8,275 nucleotides of DNA from Chloroflexota bacterium. GTDB taxonomy: Bacteria; Chloroflexota; Limnocylindria; Limnocylindrales; CSP1-4. Below, one piece after another: positions 1 to 6,791 of this stretch (within the stretch, counting starts at the first letter, position 1; every line of letters begins with the position of its first letter). The position numbers and the translations under genes are program-made. The stretch is taken from contig JADGQG010000082.1 of NCBI GenBank assembly GCA_017882025.1, positions 1 to 8,275 of the forward strand. The letters run 5' to 3'. The notes under the pieces are model-generated. The model saw only the letters and a program-made list of their open reading frames with translations, made no database searches and was not told where the DNA came from.

Positions 1-508
1 GCTCCTCGCGGGTCGGGTCGCCGCCGGCCGCGGCAGAGGCGCCGGCAAGCGTCTGCCGGTATGCGTCGAGCGCCGCGGTGACGGCGTCGCCGTTCCCGTT
101 CGCCGCAGCGGCCGTGGCGTCGTCGAGGCGGGCCTGGAGCCGGTGCAGCTCGGCGGCTGCGCGACCATTCGTGTCGCTCGGCAGCGTCAGTGTCTCCACC
201 CAGAGCCGCGCGCCGTAGAGCGGACCACCCGGTTCCGCCGCCGCCACGGTTCCGCCGGCTACCAGCGCCAGCCCGAGCATCGCGGCCGTCGCGGCCAGCG
301 CGGGCCGCCGGAAGATCCGTCCGAGGAGGCCGGATCCGGGCGCGTTGTCAACCGTTCGCGTGTCGCCCCGGCCGAGGCGGGCCTGGGCCATGACGGTGGC
401 TCGTGCGCGTGCAGTCGCGGCGGGATCGGGTTCCAGGCGGGACGTGGCATAGGCATCCAGGCGAGCCCGTAGCTCGCCGTCGTCGCCCCAATCGTCCTGC
501 CGGTCCAT
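1..508 (-). CDS. Probable membrane anti-sigma factor (DUF5667-like), partial at left edge
   Basis: The frame starts with ATG at 508 and stays open to base 1, giving 169 residues without a stop; the C-terminus lies outside the window. The ATG overlaps the sigma factor's TGA as ATGA, which fixes the start and indicates translational coupling. Residues 1-68 are a hydrophilic cytoplasmic part with many Arg and Ala residues. Residues about 69-91 form one membrane segment (ALAATAAMLGLALVAGG). The part beyond begins GGPLYGARLWVE and continues with Ala-rich helices around residues 115-155. A membrane segment followed by G-x-LY-x-x-(K/R) and amphipathic helices is the pattern of DUF5667 proteins, which are commonly encoded beside ECF sigma factors. 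No HxxxCxxC zinc-binding anti-sigma motif is present, and there is no cysteine at all in the visible part. The position after the sigma gene and the topology support an anti-sigma role that holds the sigma factor at the membrane. That role is inference; the family match is from memory of its pattern. Confidence 0.7.
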   Translation of the reverse strand, partial: MDRQDDWGDDGELRARLDAYATSRLEPDPAATARARATVMAQARLGRGDTRTVDNAPGSGLLGRIFRRPALAATAAMLGLALVAGGTVAAAEPGGPLYGARLWVETLTLPSDTNGRAAAELHRLQARLDDATAAAANGNGDAVTAALDAYRQTLAGASAAAGGDPTREE

Positions 509-1080
509 CATCGTCGTCGATCCTCATCGTCTGCATCCAACCCCAGGTGGCGGCGAAGCGCCGCGATCGCCCGGAACTGGAGCCCCCGGACCGTTCCTTC
601 CTGCCTGCCCATCGCCGTCGCCGCCTCCCGGGCGGAGAGCCCGGCGAAGAAGCGGAGCGCGATCGCTTCTCGTTGTTCGTCCGTGAGCGCGACGAGCGCC
701 TGCCCGACCGCCTCGATCTCTTCCCGGGCAACGGCGTTGGCCCCGGGTTCCGGCTCGTTGCCGGGCCGCTCCATGACCGCGCCCAGGTCTGCGTGCTCCC
801 GGTGCGTTCGCGCGTGGTCAATCACCGTGTTCCTGGCCAGCCTGAAGAGCCAACCCCCGAAGGGGATGCCCCGCGCCTCGTAGCGTGGGAGCGCTTCGAG
901 GGCCTTCAGGAACACCACCTGGGTCAGATCCTCCGCGTCGGCCGGGTTGTGAGTGTGGGCGACGATGTACCGATGGACCCGGCCGTGGTAGATGTCGAAG
1001 ATCCGGCCGAACGCCATCGCGTCGCCCTGCTTCGCCGCCGCCACGAGCCGCAGGACCGCAACCTCGTCGACACCGGTCAT
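508..1080 (-). CDS. ECF-type RNA polymerase sigma factor (sigma-70 family)
   Basis: This 190-residue protein has the usual two-domain length of group 4 (ECF) sigma factors. Region 2 spans about residues 24-94. It includes the core-binding segment DAEDLTQVVFLKA (49-61) and the -10 recognition helix around FGGWLFRLARNTVIDHAR (74-91). A variable linker (95-120) leads to region 4 (about 122-178), which begins ALTDEQREAIALRFF and carries the helix-turn-helix LSAREAATAMGRQEGTVRGLQFRA (as LSAREAATAMG followed by the recognition helix to about 170). It should direct RNA polymerase to a small set of promoters when released from an anti-sigma factor. Its ATG overlaps the TGA of the PHP gene (ATGA), and its own TGA overlaps the ATG of the downstream membrane protein. 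It is therefore flanked by coupled genes on both sides. There is no extra C-terminal domain beyond an acidic-basic tail ending DDEDRRR. The regulon cannot be inferred from this window, and I did not find a clear ECF-type promoter in front of the operon. Confidence 0.93.
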   Translation of the reverse strand: MTGVDEVAVLRLVAAAKQGDAMAFGRIFDIYHGRVHRYIVAHTHNPADAEDLTQVVFLKALEALPRYEARGIPFGGWLFRLARNTVIDHARTHREHADLGAVMERPGNEPEPGANAVAREEIEAVGQALVALTDEQREAIALRFFAGLSAREAATAMGRQEGTVRGLQFRAIAALRRHLGLDADDEDRRR

Positions 1081-1994
1081 AACGACGGATGTCCCCGCTC
1101 GTTAGGCGCGCGGAAACGCTCGCGCACCCGGTCGGGCATGTCCACGCTCACCCCGGCGCGCGGATCGCCGGCGCGGCGACGAAACGCGAGCGACTCGAAG
1201 CCGGCCGCGGCGAGGGTGGCATACACATGTCCCAGCCCATACGCGAACGAGCCGGCGCGATGGGCATCGGAGCCGGCCGTCACCCGGAGGCCGCCGAGCG
1301 CCCGAAAGCGCGCCACCACGGGCGGTGGGGGGTACGTCTCGCCGGGCGGCTGGCGGAGGCCCGAAGCGTTCACCTCGAGCGCCGTCCCCGTCTCCACGAG
1401 CGCGCGGAGGAGCGGCTCGTAGACGTCCGGCCGGGCCGCGAACGCCGACGGCGGGACGTGGGCCGCGAGGTACTTCTTCACGTAGTCCAGGTGGCCGATG
1501 GTGTCGAAGAGCTCGCTCCGGATCGCGGCCTGCACCTCGGCGAAGTAGGGCGCAACGATCTCGTCGAAGGTGCGACCGGCGACCCAGCCGGCGACCCGGG
1601 CGCCCGTGTACGGGGAGAGCGGCATGACGTGCACCGAGCCGATCGCGAAGTCGTAGGGGTTGCGCGCCAGGTGCTCCCGGATCTCCGCCTCCCGCTGCGA
1701 CTCGTAGCTCACCTCGATGCCGAAGCGGACATGGAGCCCGCGATCCGCCCAGCGCGCGGCGGCATCCCGCACCTCGCGCTCGCGGGCCGCGAACGTGGCG
1801 AATGAATGGGCCGGCGCGTGCGGGTCGAAGTCCACGTGATCGGTGATCGCGATCTCGGGGATCCCCCGGGCGACTGCCGCCGCGCAGTAGACGTCGATCG
1901 GGACGTCGCTGTCGGGCGAGAGATTCGTGTGGAGGTGCGCGTCGAGCGGGAGGTCGCGGTCCGCCTCCGGCCCCGGCGCGGGCAGCCAGGTCAC
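1077..1994 (-). CDS. PHP-domain metal-dependent phosphoesterase (histidinol-phosphatase-like, HisJ/HisK type)
   Basis: This is a 305-residue protein read from the GTG at 1994, which overlaps the TGA of kbl as GTGA. An in-frame upstream start at 2045 would add 17 residues inside kbl and is unlikely. The PHP metal-site motifs are all present in order: DAHLHTN (18-24), ITDHVDF (50-56), GIEV (92-95), GSVHVMP (119-125), GHLDYVKKY (167-175) and AGSDAH (240-245). The spacing and the GSVH and GHLDY motifs match the family of histidinol-phosphate phosphatases, which perform the penultimate step of histidine biosynthesis using a trinuclear metal site. No other his gene is visible, so the true substrate may be another phosphate monoester; the motifs alone cannot decide. 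The stop codon overlaps the sigma factor ATG. It sits between an amino-acid catabolic pair and a sigma/anti-sigma pair. It is probably a cytoplasmic enzyme, since no signal peptide is visible. Confidence 0.85.
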   Translation of the reverse strand: MTWLPAPGPEADRDLPLDAHLHTNLSPDSDVPIDVYCAAAVARGIPEIAITDHVDFDPHAPAHSFATFAAREREVRDAAARWADRGLHVRFGIEVSYESQREAEIREHLARNPYDFAIGSVHVMPLSPYTGARVAGWVAGRTFDEIVAPYFAEVQAAIRSELFDTIGHLDYVKKYLAAHVPPSAFAARPDVYEPLLRALVETGTALEVNASGLRQPPGETYPPPPVVARFRALGGLRVTAGSDAHRAGSFAYGLGHVYATLAAAGFESLAFRRRAGDPRAGVSVDMPDRVRERFRAPNERGHPSL

Positions 1995-3214
1995 CCGGCG
2001 ATCAGCCCCAGCTCGCGGCCGACGCGGCTGAACGCATCCAGGCACGTGTCCAGCTCCTCGTCGGAGTGGGCCGCGGTGACGATGGTGCGGAGGCGCGCGC
2101 CGTCGAGGGCGACGGTCGGGAAGACGACCGAGGTCGCCCAGACGCCCTCGTCGAGAAGCCTGTCCGCGAAGCGGATCGCGGCCGCCGAGTCACCCACCAT
2201 GACCGGCGTGATCGGCGTCTCCGAGACGCCGGTGTCGAAGCCCATCCGCGCCAGCTCGGCCTTGAAGCGACGCGTGTTCGCCCAGAGCCGCTCGATCAGC
2301 TCCGGCTCGTCTTCGAGAACATGGATCGCGGCGATGCAGGCGGCCGCGACGGCGGGCGGGTGAGAGGTGGAGAAGAGGAACGGGCGGGCGCGCTGGACGA
2401 GCATCTCCCGCAGCGTCCGCGAGCCGGCCACGTACCCCCCCAGGACGCCCATCGCCTTGCTGAGCGTCCCCACCTGGATCGCGACGCGGCCGTGCAGGTC
2501 GAAGTGGTCGACGCTGCCGCGGCCGTTCCGGCCGAGCACGCCGGAGGCGTGGGCGTCGTCGACGAAGACGGCCGCGCCCTGCTCCTCCGCCGCGGCCACG
2601 ATCCCGGGGAGCGGCGCGATGTCGCCATCCATGCTGAAGACGCCGTCCGTGACCACCAGGATCGCCCGGTACGCCTGCCCGTCGGCGCGGCCCTCGCGAC
2701 GTGCCGTGGCAAGGAGCTCGCGGAGGTGCGCCACGTCCTTGTGGCGATAGATCACCCGCGGCGCCTTGCTGAGGCGCATCCCGTCGATGATGGAGGCGTG
2801 GTTGAAGGCGTCGGAGACGATCAGGTCAGGCTCGCCCGCCACGACCGGGATGACGCCGGTGTTGCAGGTGAAGCCGGACTGGAACGTGAGGGCCGCCTCC
2901 ACGTGCTTGAAGCGGGCGAGCTCCGTCTCCAGCTCTTCGTGGAGTGCCATCGTCCCGGAGATGGTGCGAACGGCGCCGGATCCGGCGCCGAAGCGCCGGA
3001 GCGCGTCCAGGGATGCCTCGATGAGTCGCGGGTGCGTGTTCAGGCCCAGGTAGTTGTTGGAGGCGAGCGTGATCGCCTCGCGGCCGTCCACCGTGACACG
3101 CGTCCGGTTCGCGCTGCTCATCACGTGGAGCGGGCGGTACAGGCCCTGGGCCCGCACCTGGGCCAGGTCGTCGGCCAGATGCCCCAGCGGGTCGAGGGGC
3201 GGGGTCGTGCTCAC
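1991..3214 (-). CDS. kbl: 2-amino-3-ketobutyrate CoA ligase (glycine C-acetyltransferase)
   Basis: This 407-residue protein is close to the usual length of Kbl (about 398) and belongs to the alpha-oxoamine synthase branch of fold-type I PLP enzymes. Visible signatures are the substrate-entry segment ASNNYLGL (51-58), GSGAVRTISGT (78-88), the FNHASIIDG cofactor-stacking histidine (H139), VFVDDAHASGVLG (216-228) with the PLP-contacting Asp and His, and the Schiff-base lysine K253 in GTLSKAMGVLGGY (249-261). The enzyme cleaves 2-amino-3-ketobutyrate with CoA to give glycine and acetyl-CoA. Relatives with the same fold (BioF, HemA, SPT) are possible from the fold alone. However, the RTISGT and FNHASIIDG segments and the position 31 nt after tdh make Kbl by far the best choice. 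The start is GTG at 3214, preceded by AGGAGG with an 8-nt spacer; the ATG nearer the Shine-Dalgarno hits a stop after three codons. Its TGA overlaps the GTG of the PHP gene. Confidence 0.95.
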   Translation of the reverse strand: MSTTPPLDPLGHLADDLAQVRAQGLYRPLHVMSSANRTRVTVDGREAITLASNNYLGLNTHPRLIEASLDALRRFGAGSGAVRTISGTMALHEELETELARFKHVEAALTFQSGFTCNTGVIPVVAGEPDLIVSDAFNHASIIDGMRLSKAPRVIYRHKDVAHLRELLATARREGRADGQAYRAILVVTDGVFSMDGDIAPLPGIVAAAEEQGAAVFVDDAHASGVLGRNGRGSVDHFDLHGRVAIQVGTLSKAMGVLGGYVAGSRTLREMLVQRARPFLFSTSHPPAVAAACIAAIHVLEDEPELIERLWANTRRFKAELARMGFDTGVSETPITPVMVGDSAAAIRFADRLLDEGVWATSVVFPTVALDGARLRTIVTAAHSDEELDTCLDAFSRVGRELGLIAG

Positions 3215-3222
3215 CGTGGCAT

Positions 3223-3228
3223 CCTCCT
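3223..3228 (-). promoter_or_regulatory. Shine-Dalgarno site of kbl
   Basis: A perfect AGGAGG on the minus strand lies 8 nt before the GTG at 3214. It decides the start. An ATG directly after the AGGAGG reads only three codons to TGA and cannot be the start of kbl. Confidence 0.85.
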
Positions 3229-3245
3229 GGCGGTCGCGGGCAGGG

Positions 3246-4274
3246 TCACGAGGTCCAATCCAGGATCACCTTGCCGGCGTCGCCGGAGCGGGCGGCCGCG
3301 AACGCGGCGGCGTGCTCGCGGAACGGGAACCGGTGAGAGATCGCGGGCGCGATGTCGAGCCCGGACTGGAGCATCACCGTCATCTTGTACCAGGTCTCGT
3401 ACATCTCCCGGCCGTAGATGCCGCGGAGCGTCAGCATCTTGAAGACGATCTCATTGACATCCAGCGAGATCTCCGCGGTGGGGATCCCGAGGATCGCGAT
3501 GCACCCGCCGTGGGCCATGCTGGAGATCGCGGAGCGGAGCGCGGCGGCGTTGCCGGACATCTCCAGGGCGACGTCGAACCCCTCCGTCATCCCCAGCCCC
3601 GTCGCGACGTCGCGGAGGTCGCGCTCGCGCGGGTCGACCGCGATCGTGGCCCCCATCCGCATCGCGATTGCGCGGCGGACCGGGTTCGGCTCGGAGACCG
3701 CGACGTGGCGCGCCCCGGCGTGGCGGACGACCGCCGTGGCCATCAGGCCGATGGGCCCCGCCCCGGAGACGAGCACGTCCTCGCCCAGCACGGGAAACGC
3801 GAGCGCCGTGTGGACGGCGTTCCCGAACGGGTCGAAGATCGCGGCGACCTCCTCGTCGATCCCGCGCCAGTGGTGCCAGACGTTCGTCATCGGCAGGACC
3901 ACCAGCTCCGCGAAGGCACCGTCGCGGCCAACGCCAAGGCCGATCGTGTGGGCGCAGAGGTGGCGCCGGCCGGCGAGGCAGTGTCGGCAGCGCCCGCACA
4001 CGACATGGCCCTCGCCGCTCACCAGGTCGCCGGGCGCGAAGCCGGTGACGTTGGAGCCGACCTCCACGACCTCGCCCACGAACTCATGACCGATCACGAG
4101 CGGCGGCCGGATGGTGTTGGCCGCCCATGGGTCCCAGGACTCGATGTGGAGGTCGGTGCCACAGATGCCCGTCTTGCGGACGCGGATCAGGACGTCGTTG
4201 ATCCCGACCGCAGGGTCGGGCCATTCCCGGAGCTCCAGGCCCGGTCCTTCGGCGGTCTTGACCAGGGCGAGCAT
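3246..4274 (-). CDS. tdh: L-threonine 3-dehydrogenase (zinc-dependent, medium-chain dehydrogenase family)
   Basis: This 342-residue protein is nearly the same length as E. coli Tdh (341). It oxidises L-threonine with NAD+ to 2-amino-3-ketobutyrate, the substrate of the Kbl encoded next. The catalytic zinc site reads GICGTDLHI, with C38, T40 and H43, and GHEF, with H63 and E64. The structural zinc site has four cysteines, C93, C96, C99 and C107, in VVCGRCRHC and RRHLC. These residue numbers coincide with the E. coli enzyme. The Rossmann nucleotide-binding loop is VSGAGPIGLMA (169-179). An acidic E195 after the second strand (VSEPNP) is expected to favour NAD over NADP. FDPFGNAVHTA (147-157) and the C-terminal GREMYETWYKM (288-298) are typical of Tdh and separate it from sorbitol or alcohol dehydrogenases. 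The start is ATG at 4274 behind AGGAGG with a 5-nt spacer. The gap to kbl is 31 nt, so the two are surely co-transcribed. Confidence 0.96.
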   Translation of the reverse strand: MLALVKTAEGPGLELREWPDPAVGINDVLIRVRKTGICGTDLHIESWDPWAANTIRPPLVIGHEFVGEVVEVGSNVTGFAPGDLVSGEGHVVCGRCRHCLAGRRHLCAHTIGLGVGRDGAFAELVVLPMTNVWHHWRGIDEEVAAIFDPFGNAVHTALAFPVLGEDVLVSGAGPIGLMATAVVRHAGARHVAVSEPNPVRRAIAMRMGATIAVDPRERDLRDVATGLGMTEGFDVALEMSGNAAALRSAISSMAHGGCIAILGIPTAEISLDVNEIVFKMLTLRGIYGREMYETWYKMTVMLQSGLDIAPAISHRFPFREHAAAFAAARSGDAGKVILDWTS

Positions 4275-4279
4275 CGCTG

Positions 4280-4285
4280 CCTCCT
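4280..4285 (-). promoter_or_regulatory. Shine-Dalgarno site of tdh
   Basis: AGGAGG on the minus strand is followed by the spacer CAGCG and the tdh ATG at 4274. It supports independent, efficient initiation of tdh within the operon. Confidence 0.8.
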
Positions 4286-4317
4286 AGGTTCGGTATCGGC
4301 GATTGGCGTTCGGCGTC

Positions 4318-5331
4318 TCAGCCGGCGCCGGCCTTGTCGTCACGTCCGGCGAGGAGCCGCGCGGCCGGGGATCCGGACGGCACCGCGCCGTCCGCGTCGA
4401 CGATGGGGTTCGTCACGCTTCCGATCCCCTCTACCTCCACCCGCACGAGATCGCCCGGGACCAGGAAGACCGGCGGTTCGCGGAAGACCCCGACGCCCGA
4501 TGGCGTCCCGGTGATGACCAGGTCTCCGGGCTCCAGGGTGATGCTCGCGGAGATGAACGCGACGAGCTGAGCGACCGAGAAGATCATGTCCCCCGTGGCG
4601 CCGTCCTGGACCAGGAGCTCGCGGCCGGCGTCCGGCCCGTCGGCGGGCGTATGCCAGCCGCGCAGGCGGAGCGCAGCGGGATCGCCCAGCTCGTCGGCCG
4701 TGACGATGCACGGCCCCAGCGGCAGGAACGTGTCCGACCCCTTGGCCCGCAGCCACTGGCCGTCGCCGCGGGTGCCGGGGGCAAGGGCCGGCTTCGCGCC
4801 CTGCAGGTCGCGCGCGCTGACGTCGTTGGCGCTGACATATCCGGCGACGTGATCCATCGCCGCCTCGACGGGGACGCGGCGGGCCCGTTTGCCGATCACG
4901 ACCCCGAGCTCCACCTCGAGGTCCAGCGCCTGCGTCGTGGCCGGCCGGATCACGGGCGCGCCGTCGCCGACGACCGCGTTCGAGAACTTCGCGAAGAGGA
5001 GCGGGTGGTCCGGGATCGGCTGGCCCTGTTCGGTGACGTGACTCCGGTAGTTCGAGCCGACGCAGACGATCTTGCCCGGCTCGAGCGGCGCCACCAGCCG
5101 GAGCGTCGCAAGTGGCACGCCTCGCATCCCGTCGCGCACCGCCCGCGCCACGGCCGCCCGCGTCTCCGCGAGGTCCTCGTCCTCGGCGAGGAGGCCCCGC
5201 ACGTCGAGGAGCGCCAGCTCTTCCCGCAGGCCGGCTCGCTCTACCAGCGCGGCGAGCGTGATGACGCGCCCATCGGCCAGCACGCCGGCGACCGGCAGGT
5301 CCAATTCGTCCAGGTAAGCGACGACGCGCAC
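4318..5331 (-). CDS. Fumarylacetoacetate hydrolase (FAH) family protein
   Basis: This 337-residue protein has a short N-terminal domain (1-80) and the FAH catalytic domain (about 84-315). The domain opens with the canonical IVCVGSNYRSHVTEQG (88-103). Metal ligands are visible as E139 and E141 in LDLEVELGVVIG (136-147) and D170 in YVSANDVSARD (165-175), followed by the conserved basic residue in RAKGSDTFLPLGP (195-207). The C-terminal signature is DLVITGTPSGVG (270-281). Family members use Mg2+ or Mn2+ to cleave C-C bonds in acylpyruvate-like compounds. They include acylpyruvases, oxaloacetate decarboxylases, homoprotocatechuate isomerase/decarboxylases and diketo-deoxysugar hydrolases. The sequence does not tell which substrate is used. 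The start is taken as GTG at 5331, 15 nt after the DUF3105 stop; there is only a weak GGCGGGG-type ribosome site. It lies 43 nt before tdh, hence probably in the same transcript as the threonine pathway. The C-terminus ends in an Ala/Arg/Lys tail with no evident role. Confidence 0.9.
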   Translation of the reverse strand: MRVVAYLDELDLPVAGVLADGRVITLAALVERAGLREELALLDVRGLLAEDEDLAETRAAVARAVRDGMRGVPLATLRLVAPLEPGKIVCVGSNYRSHVTEQGQPIPDHPLLFAKFSNAVVGDGAPVIRPATTQALDLEVELGVVIGKRARRVPVEAAMDHVAGYVSANDVSARDLQGAKPALAPGTRGDGQWLRAKGSDTFLPLGPCIVTADELGDPAALRLRGWHTPADGPDAGRELLVQDGATGDMIFSVAQLVAFISASITLEPGDLVITGTPSGVGVFREPPVFLVPGDLVRVEVEGIGSVTNPIVDADGAVPSGSPAARLLAGRDDKAGAG

Positions 5332-5346
5332 CGGGCTGCCCCGCCG

Positions 5347-6192
5347 CTACGGGGTCGCCGTCGGCGCGGGCGACGCGGACGGAGCGGGCGATGCCGAGGC
5401 GGCCGGCGACGCGGACGGGCCGGGGCTGGGCGTGTAGCCCGGGACGGCCTGCTGGCACTGCGGCTCCGGCGCGCGGTCGGCCGACTGCCCATAGAAGGTC
5501 GTGATCGCCCCCACGTCCAGCGTGTCCAGGAAGACGACGCGGTCCCAGACGACCGCCGCGTACGGCGTCGGCAGCTGGTCGAAGCGCGTCACGACCACGT
5601 TGGAGCCGGGCGGGAAGCCGCACAGTGGGCTGGCCGGCAGCTGCTGCTGGAGCGTGCCGAGCGACGCCTGCGTGTCCGTCCCACAGCCCTCCGGGCAGCG
5701 ATAGAGGACGACCATCGCCCCGTGCTCCAGGTTGTGGACCCAGCCTTCCGGAACCGTGGTGTCGTCCTTCCCGTAGAAAAGCGGCGGGATGGGCCCCACC
5801 CCGGACGCGTTGTAGTGCGAGCCGGACGTCGGCGGGCAGAACTCGTAGGTCACGTCCGAGCCGGTCTGCACGTGATTACGCCCAAGGTCGCGGGTCACCT
5901 GGCCCAAAAGCGGTGTCTGGCCGGGCGCGGCCGTCGCCGGCGCCGCGGGCTGCAGCACGGTCGTGCAGGCGTAGGCCGCGCTCGACGCCCCCAGGAAGAG
6001 GGTACCGCCGACGCCGACCACGATCGCGGCGACCCCGATCCCCAGCAGGAGCCCCCGGTACCGCCGCAGCGGCGAGCGCGGCCGCTGCGGCTCCCGGAGC
6101 CGGGTGCGACCGGCGACCGCCTCCGCGCCTGTGCCTCTTGGGCTGGTCGAGCCGGGGCGAGTCGGTCGTGTGTTCCGGGTGCGCTTGGTCAC
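5347..6192 (-). CDS. Membrane-anchored DUF3105 protein with Pro/Ser/Ala-rich C-terminal tail
   Basis: Read from GTG at 6192, this is a 281-residue protein. A GGAG-type ribosome site lies about 4 nt upstream. An alternative GTG at 6246 would add 18 residues but has no visible ribosome site. Residues 1-45 are basic and cytoplasmic. A single membrane helix follows (about 46-70, RGLLLGIGVAAIVVGVGG). The rest should lie outside the membrane. The DUF3105 hallmarks are CPPTSGSHY (119-127) and WVHNLEHGAMVVLY (151-164), with later VVVTRFDQLPTPYAAVVWDR. Six cysteines (76, 119, 166, 170, 191, 246), all after the membrane segment, could form disulfides. The last 27 residues are a low-complexity SPAPSASP tail, probably flexible and cell-envelope associated. 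DUF3105 has no established function; the conserved His and Glu of HNLEHG and the PPTSGxHY motif suggest metal or ligand binding, which is inference. It is the first gene of the tightly spaced run leading into FAH, tdh and kbl. Confidence 0.85.
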   Translation of the reverse strand: MTKRTRNTRPTRPGSTSPRGTGAEAVAGRTRLREPQRPRSPLRRYRGLLLGIGVAAIVVGVGGTLFLGASSAAYACTTVLQPAAPATAAPGQTPLLGQVTRDLGRNHVQTGSDVTYEFCPPTSGSHYNASGVGPIPPLFYGKDDTTVPEGWVHNLEHGAMVVLYRCPEGCGTDTQASLGTLQQQLPASPLCGFPPGSNVVVTRFDQLPTPYAAVVWDRVVFLDTLDVGAITTFYGQSADRAPEPQCQQAVPGYTPSPGPSASPAASASPAPSASPAPTATP

Positions 6193-6360
6193 GAAGCTCC
6201 TCGAACTGGCTGCCGGGACGAACGTGTCCTTCGCGGAGCACGGCACCGGGACGATGGCGCGTGGTCGCGTGGATCTGGTCGACGCGCCGCAAGGGTAGCC
6301 CAGACGGGCCGGACGGGCGGTTTCACCGTCCGCGTAGCCTCGCGACCTGCGACGGCGTGG
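6193..6360 (-). other. Intergenic region upstream of the DUF3105-FAH-tdh-kbl unit
   Basis: These 168 bases separate the four-helix membrane protein from the DUF3105 gene. If the operon has its own promoter it should be here, but I see no convincing TTGACA/TATAAT pair on the minus strand. One GC-rich inverted repeat is present (6310-6332). Transcription could also read through from the upstream gene. Confidence 0.4.
6310..6332. repeat. 7-bp inverted repeat, possible hairpin between operon genes
   Basis: CGGACGG (6310-6316) and CCGTCCG (6326-6332) are perfect complements around a 9-nt loop. It lies 28 bases after the membrane-protein stop on the minus strand. There is no T-run after it, so it is not a standard intrinsic terminator. 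It could still attenuate transcription or be chance in GC-rich DNA. Confidence 0.35.
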
Positions 6361-6735
6361 TCACGGCTCGCTGAAGTACGCCCGCGACGCGGGGCGCCGG
6401 AGCCCGATCCAGAGCAGGATCGCGAGGATCCCCGGCCCCAGCGCGAGCGGTGGGACGGGGCTGACCAGGAGGAAGATCGTCAGTGGGATCGTGAGCGTGC
6501 TGAGGCCCACCGCGAGGCCGCGAGCCGCCTCTTTCCGCTGCAGGACGAGCGTGATCGTGAAGATCGTGTAGGCGAGCAGGATCATGACGACCAGGCCCGG
6601 GAAGCTGATCGGCGCGTCGATCGCCTGGTCCACCACCCAGCGGAGCGACACGCCGATCGCCGCGAGGATCAGGAACCCGTAGCCAAGGAAGAGGAGCACT
6701 CCCGGCGGAGGGAGGCGGCGGGAATCGGCGGGCAT
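6361..6735 (-). CDS. Small four-helix integral membrane protein, function unknown
   Basis: This 124-residue protein has four predicted membrane helices: about 12-32 (GVLLFLGYGFLILAAIGVS), 45-66 (FPGLVVMILLAYTIFTITLV), 73-92 and 94-112 (the last two separated by a short PVPP turn). A short basic N-terminus (MPADSRR) and the QRKEAARG loop between helices 2 and 3 suggest both termini and that loop are cytoplasmic. I do not recognise a family. The hydrophobic pattern and its sharp match to the frame boundaries make it a real gene rather than a chance frame. The ATG at 6735 is the only start available upstream of helix 1. No Shine-Dalgarno precedes it. A CAGAAT element 6 nt before the ATG could be a -10 box of a leaderless transcript, though no -35 supports this. 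It diverges from the LacI-family regulator and shares a 166-bp intergenic region with it. Confidence 0.75.
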   Translation of the reverse strand: MPADSRRLPPPGVLLFLGYGFLILAAIGVSLRWVVDQAIDAPISFPGLVVMILLAYTIFTITLVLQRKEAARGLAVGLSTLTIPLTIFLLVSPVPPLALGPGILAILLWIGLRRPASRAYFSEP

Positions 6736-6791
6736 GCCGCGATTCTGCCACGCGCGCGCTGCCCGGCCGCGAAGGGGCGCGCGCTTGGGGC

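Noticed and set aside
403..1422. A 339-codon plus-strand frame opposite the sigma and PHP genes.
   Set aside because: It crosses two well-supported minus-strand genes, has low-complexity basic composition and no ribosome site.
1995..2045. N-terminal extension of the PHP protein inside kbl.
   Set aside because: The added residues are not family-like, and the GTGA overlap at 1991-1994 matches the coupling seen at the next two gene junctions.
2066..4514. Long plus-strand frames opposite kbl and tdh (2066-3442 and 3054-4514).
   Set aside because: They mirror strongly supported minus-strand enzymes and have shadow-type Arg/Gly/Val composition with no recognisable motif.
6310..6332. Intrinsic terminator for the small membrane-protein gene.
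   Set aside because: A stem is present, but no T-run follows on the minus strand, so it is listed only as an inverted repeat.
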